DNA from: Paramarasmius palmivorus
Taxonomy: Eukaryota > Basidiomycota > Agaricomycetes > Agaricales > Marasmiaceae
Reading direction: 5' to 3'
Assembly (NCBI GenBank): GCA_037176845.1
Contig: JAYKXP010000366.1
Coordinates: forward strand, 1 to 20,204
DNA length: 20,204 nt
Shown: piece by piece, positions 17,204 to 20,204 of the stretch
How the letters are laid out: each line of letters begins with the position of its first letter
Numbering within the stretch: the stretch's first letter is position 1
Program-made: the position numbers and the translations under genes
Notes under the pieces: model-generated
Database searches by the model: none
Seen by the model: only the letters and a program-made list of their open reading frames with translations
What the model was told of the DNA's origin: nothing

Positions 17204-20200
17204 CTAGCGTTTTGCGAAACGGAGTAGACGAGATGCGATGACGGTTGCGATAAGATTGAACACTAAAGAGATGGTTAGTCAGGACCCATATCGACCAAAT
17301 GTCCCAATAACATACCAAAGAAGGAGAAAATGATGAAGGCGTCTCTCCATCGGTTGTCATAGCTGATATTTAGTGGCGTGTAGAACTCATCGCCAACAGA
17401 GTATTGGCAATATTGACAATCCGATGTCGCATTAGGGTTCGCAATGTATCCACCGGCCACGGCTGTGAATGCACCTGCCCATTGCTCACAGGTTTGGCCT
17501 GAAGGAGGATTGAATCGGGCAAACTCGTCACTCTTGCATTGTATCGCCAAGCCACTGAAATATGATGAGAATGATAGCTAGTCAAGATGAGCGGGTTCGC
17601 CTTACTGTAACTCGGTTGACAGCATTGCGGACAAGAGACGCGTGAAAGGGTTTAACTCGTATAACCAGCTTCTCCAGAACGAGTTAAGCGTTGGGTATGG
17701 AAGTGTGACACCGGCAAAGGTAGAGAAGATTACACCAAGGAATGGGTTCCATAATACCGCAACCTGGACACTCGGACTGATAGCTGCAACAAGCTGGCCT
17801 AGAGAGATACCGAAGAGAATGACGAAGATGATGATGAGTAACTGGAAAAGCATTGCCGCCTAGAGATGTCCAGCAGCACCCATGGCCGAAGTTCATCGGG
17901 AATACCTGCAAAACTGTATTAGCGCCCAGAACTGTGGTTTGTTTGTTGACAGGATCCCTGACCATGAGAAACCAATATCGATACCACACAATAATATTAT
18001 AAGGAATCTCGCCAATCAACTGCCAATAGCAAAGACGTTATGGGAGATAAATGCGACTTGAAGACTCTCGGATGAAGATTCGTCGATTGTTATGAACATC
18101 GGTTCGATCTGAGACATGATACTAGCTGGCAGAACTGAAATCCAGAAGCTGTAACGAAGAGGTTAACACTTAGATAGAGTAGCGTGAACTGAAGTCGGCT
18201 CACATTGCAAAGATACGGAACTGCAGTTCGCGCACACTGCTTGCCCAGGTCCAAATGAGAACAAGGATACCCATTAGGGAGATGAACATGCAGATGAAAA
18301 GACGAGTGAACTGATATAATCGGGCATACGCATAGTGCTAAGTTGTTCCTTTTAACAACTACCTTTAGCTGGTAAGGAACGAATAGGTAGCATCTAACGA
18401 GGAGGTAAGCACAACCCAAAACTACCGAAAATATAATCTGAATTCTCACATGCTGTTGATCTTTTTGTTGCTATCGTCAGGTCTGGCAAGCACCTCTCTC
18501 CTTGATTAACTCGATCTCCTTCCTTACAGCCTGCTATTCGCGCGGATCGAGCCAAAATGTCCTTCCAGTCGCGTTTTCCAATTCTAGGCATTACACCGGC
18601 ACCGATAGCTTCGAGCATGAACTCGGCAGGGTTGACATTGGAAGGGCATGGTGCACCGTGACGAGCAAAGTACTCGCGTAGAATATGGGAGTCTTCACCA
18701 ATGTCACCGAAGTAGACAGTCTCTCCGCCACGTTCGAGCAATAGCAGACGATCGAAGCTTTCAAAGAGTAGGGAGGAAGGCTGATGAATGGTACACAGGA
18801 TGGCTTGTCCTTGGTTAGCGAGCTTTCGAAGGAAGCGCACCAAATTCCAAGCACTCTGTGCATCGAGACCGGAGGTTGGTTCGTCCAAGAAAAGGAGAAG
18901 TTCGGGTTTGCTAGCCAGCTCAACACCAATGGTAAGACGTTTCCGTGCTTCAACACCAAGACTGAAGACCATCGCTTCAGACAAGTCCTGAAGCTCGAGA
19001 AGCTCGATGATTTCCTCGACATAGGCATTCTTCTCTTCCTCGGGAACTTCGGCAGGCTGTCTGAGGTAAGCCGAGAAACGGAGAGCTTCTCTAACCGTAG
19101 CGGAACCCTCGTGAACATCCATCTGCTCGGCTGTTCGGAAACAATGTTAATCTCAATTCGAAGTATTTAGTAGACGAACGACGCACCATAAGCAGTACCT
19201 CTCGCGAAGTCTGAAGCAAGAGGACGACCGTCGACCAGTATATCACCATGAATGACACCTATGTTCTTCCGTTGCGCAAGGACATCCAGACATGTAGTCT
19301 TACCAGGCAACTTGCCCCATGAGGGCAGATGAGCGTGCCGGGCTTGACATATCCATATACGATCGTGAAGGAGGCGACGTGTACCACAGGAAAACGGGTA
19401 CTGTGTGTTGAGCTTCTCCAAGTGATGTCTTGCGATACGGCCTGTCATTCTCGCTGGGCTTGAGAATGCCACGTCGATTTACTGTAATTGTTTTCACGGA
19501 GTCTCTTAGCGGCCTTCTTTCTTGTTTGCAGCTGGTTTCAGCTTCTTGTCTCCTCGGTATTTGGCGAAGATACCTGCACCGAACTAACGTGGTATAGTAA
19601 AGGAGAGTTATAAGCAGTTTCGTGACAGACTCGTTATCACTCACAGGGTAATAATCCAAGGCGATAACTGAGTGATTTGGAACGGATAAAGAGCGACAAG
19701 CCACGACAAAGCATCGCTCCAAAGGTCAGAGACCTAGATCCGTATCGCAGTGACATATGATACTTCCGGATGTATTCGCTGCCGCCAGTAGCACGAGACG
19801 GGTTACAACCTGGTTAGGGCCAAGTTGTTCTGGACACTTGGTGACATAGACCAGGTCCGCGGAACTATATAAGCGCCAGCTCGCATACTCTGCTACAATT
19901 ACATAAGATGAGAGCATCTGGAATATGATGTAAAAGATGTGCTTACACAGGATACGCATATTCATTCTCCATGACTGCTTGCCATGCATAAGGGACATGG
20001 GATTAATTAGTACTATGTCCCAAATTGTAAGTCCTCCAGGTGCAGCGCACGGAACTAACCATTACGATCCAAAACAGCCCCAATTTTTTCCTCTTTTTTT
20101 CATACTGGGCTCGGGGATCAAGTTAACCCGCGTAACTGGTTGCTATAACAACACCGAATAGTCAGCACAACCACATCAAGCAGTTTGGAAGAAAAATACG

Positions 20201-20204
20201 CAAT
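17204..20204 (-). pseudogene. PDR-type (ABCG full-size) multidrug ABC transporter, C-terminal half, degraded and running off the window
   Basis: Read on the minus strand from the right edge: the end of the first membrane domain (IWDIVLINPMS, then AVMENEY, about 20020-19970); a linker (FAKYRGDKKLKPAANKKEGR, about 19580-19509); the second nucleotide-binding domain; the second membrane domain; and the conserved C terminus (RCKSDEF-type segment, QYCQYSVGDEF, ASRLLRFAKR, stop at 17206-17204). The domain keeps its signature ([19 protein letters not shown]), Walker B ([15 protein letters not shown]) and H-loop (CTIHQPSS). Lesions: stop at 19508-19506; indels that scramble Walker A (about 19350-19300, reading GKLPGKTT); frame changes after DWKDI (about 18540-18440) and around FGHG/GAAG; and an in-frame stop at 17862-17860. 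The last introns (17605-17555, 17315-17263) are still intact. Functional PDR proteins export drugs and lipids at the plasma membrane; this copy cannot make a working ATPase. Confidence 0.88.

Noticed and set aside
18784..19170. Plus-strand 128-aa open frame
   Set aside because: It is antisense to the ATP-binding domain of the transporter pseudogene, whose signature and Walker B motifs read clearly on the minus strand.
1..20204. CRISPR arrays, bacterial operons, riboswitches, rRNA
   Set aside because: None is visible; gene structure is that of an intron-rich fungus.

Overview
This window looks like fungal nuclear DNA, most likely from an Agaricomycete-type basidiomycete. The genes are split by many short GT-AG introns, mostly 47-64 nt, with fungal branch-point-like sequences. 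The two tRNA-Gln genes carry canonical introns just after the anticodon, and the recognisable proteins are eukaryotic or fungal (FAF2/UBXD8-type UBX protein, TMBIM5/GHITM-type Bax-inhibitor proteins, a PDR-type ABC transporter). I cannot fix the species from sequence alone. All exon boundaries were worked out by hand from frame, splice signals and comparison between paralogues.

Layout. 1-2896: gene-poor DNA with one unrecognised coding remnant near 530-944 and a diverged repeat. 2897-5008 (+): first member (copy A) of a family I do not recognise, with a two-segment hydrophobic hairpin at the N terminus; it is interrupted by a 573-bp inverted-repeat element (3844-4416). 5189-5293 (-) and 7584-7682 (+): two intron-containing tRNA-Gln(TTG) genes in opposite orientation on either side of the only evident housekeeping gene, the FAF2/Ucp10-like UBX protein (5390-7326, -). 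8033-9459 (-): copy B of the hairpin family, whose C-terminal part resembles the N-terminal helical domain of fungal NLR-like (STAND) proteins. 10352-11009 (-): copy C, short.

11504-16768 holds three paralogues of the mitochondrial TMBIM5/GHITM branch of the Bax-inhibitor-1 superfamily, in order + (decayed), - (intact, 343 aa) and + (intact, 359 aa). Exon sizes and intron phases are largely conserved among them. 17204 to the right edge (-) is the C-terminal half of a PDR-type ABC transporter, riddled with frameshifts and stops, including a destroyed Walker A motif.

How it fits together. The UBX gene is ordinary ERAD and lipid-droplet machinery. The rest is an accessory-looking neighbourhood of duplicated, diverging and decaying membrane-protein genes. 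The hairpin family is the best candidate for something undescribed: all three copies share an exon 1 of exactly 176 nt ending in phase 2, an exon 2 ending in phase 0 after a glutamate codon, and an 'RPF..RP' motif at the start of exon 3, followed by unrelated C-terminal tails. Its proximity to Bax-inhibitor-type genes suggests, only as inference, a link to membrane or cell-death biology.
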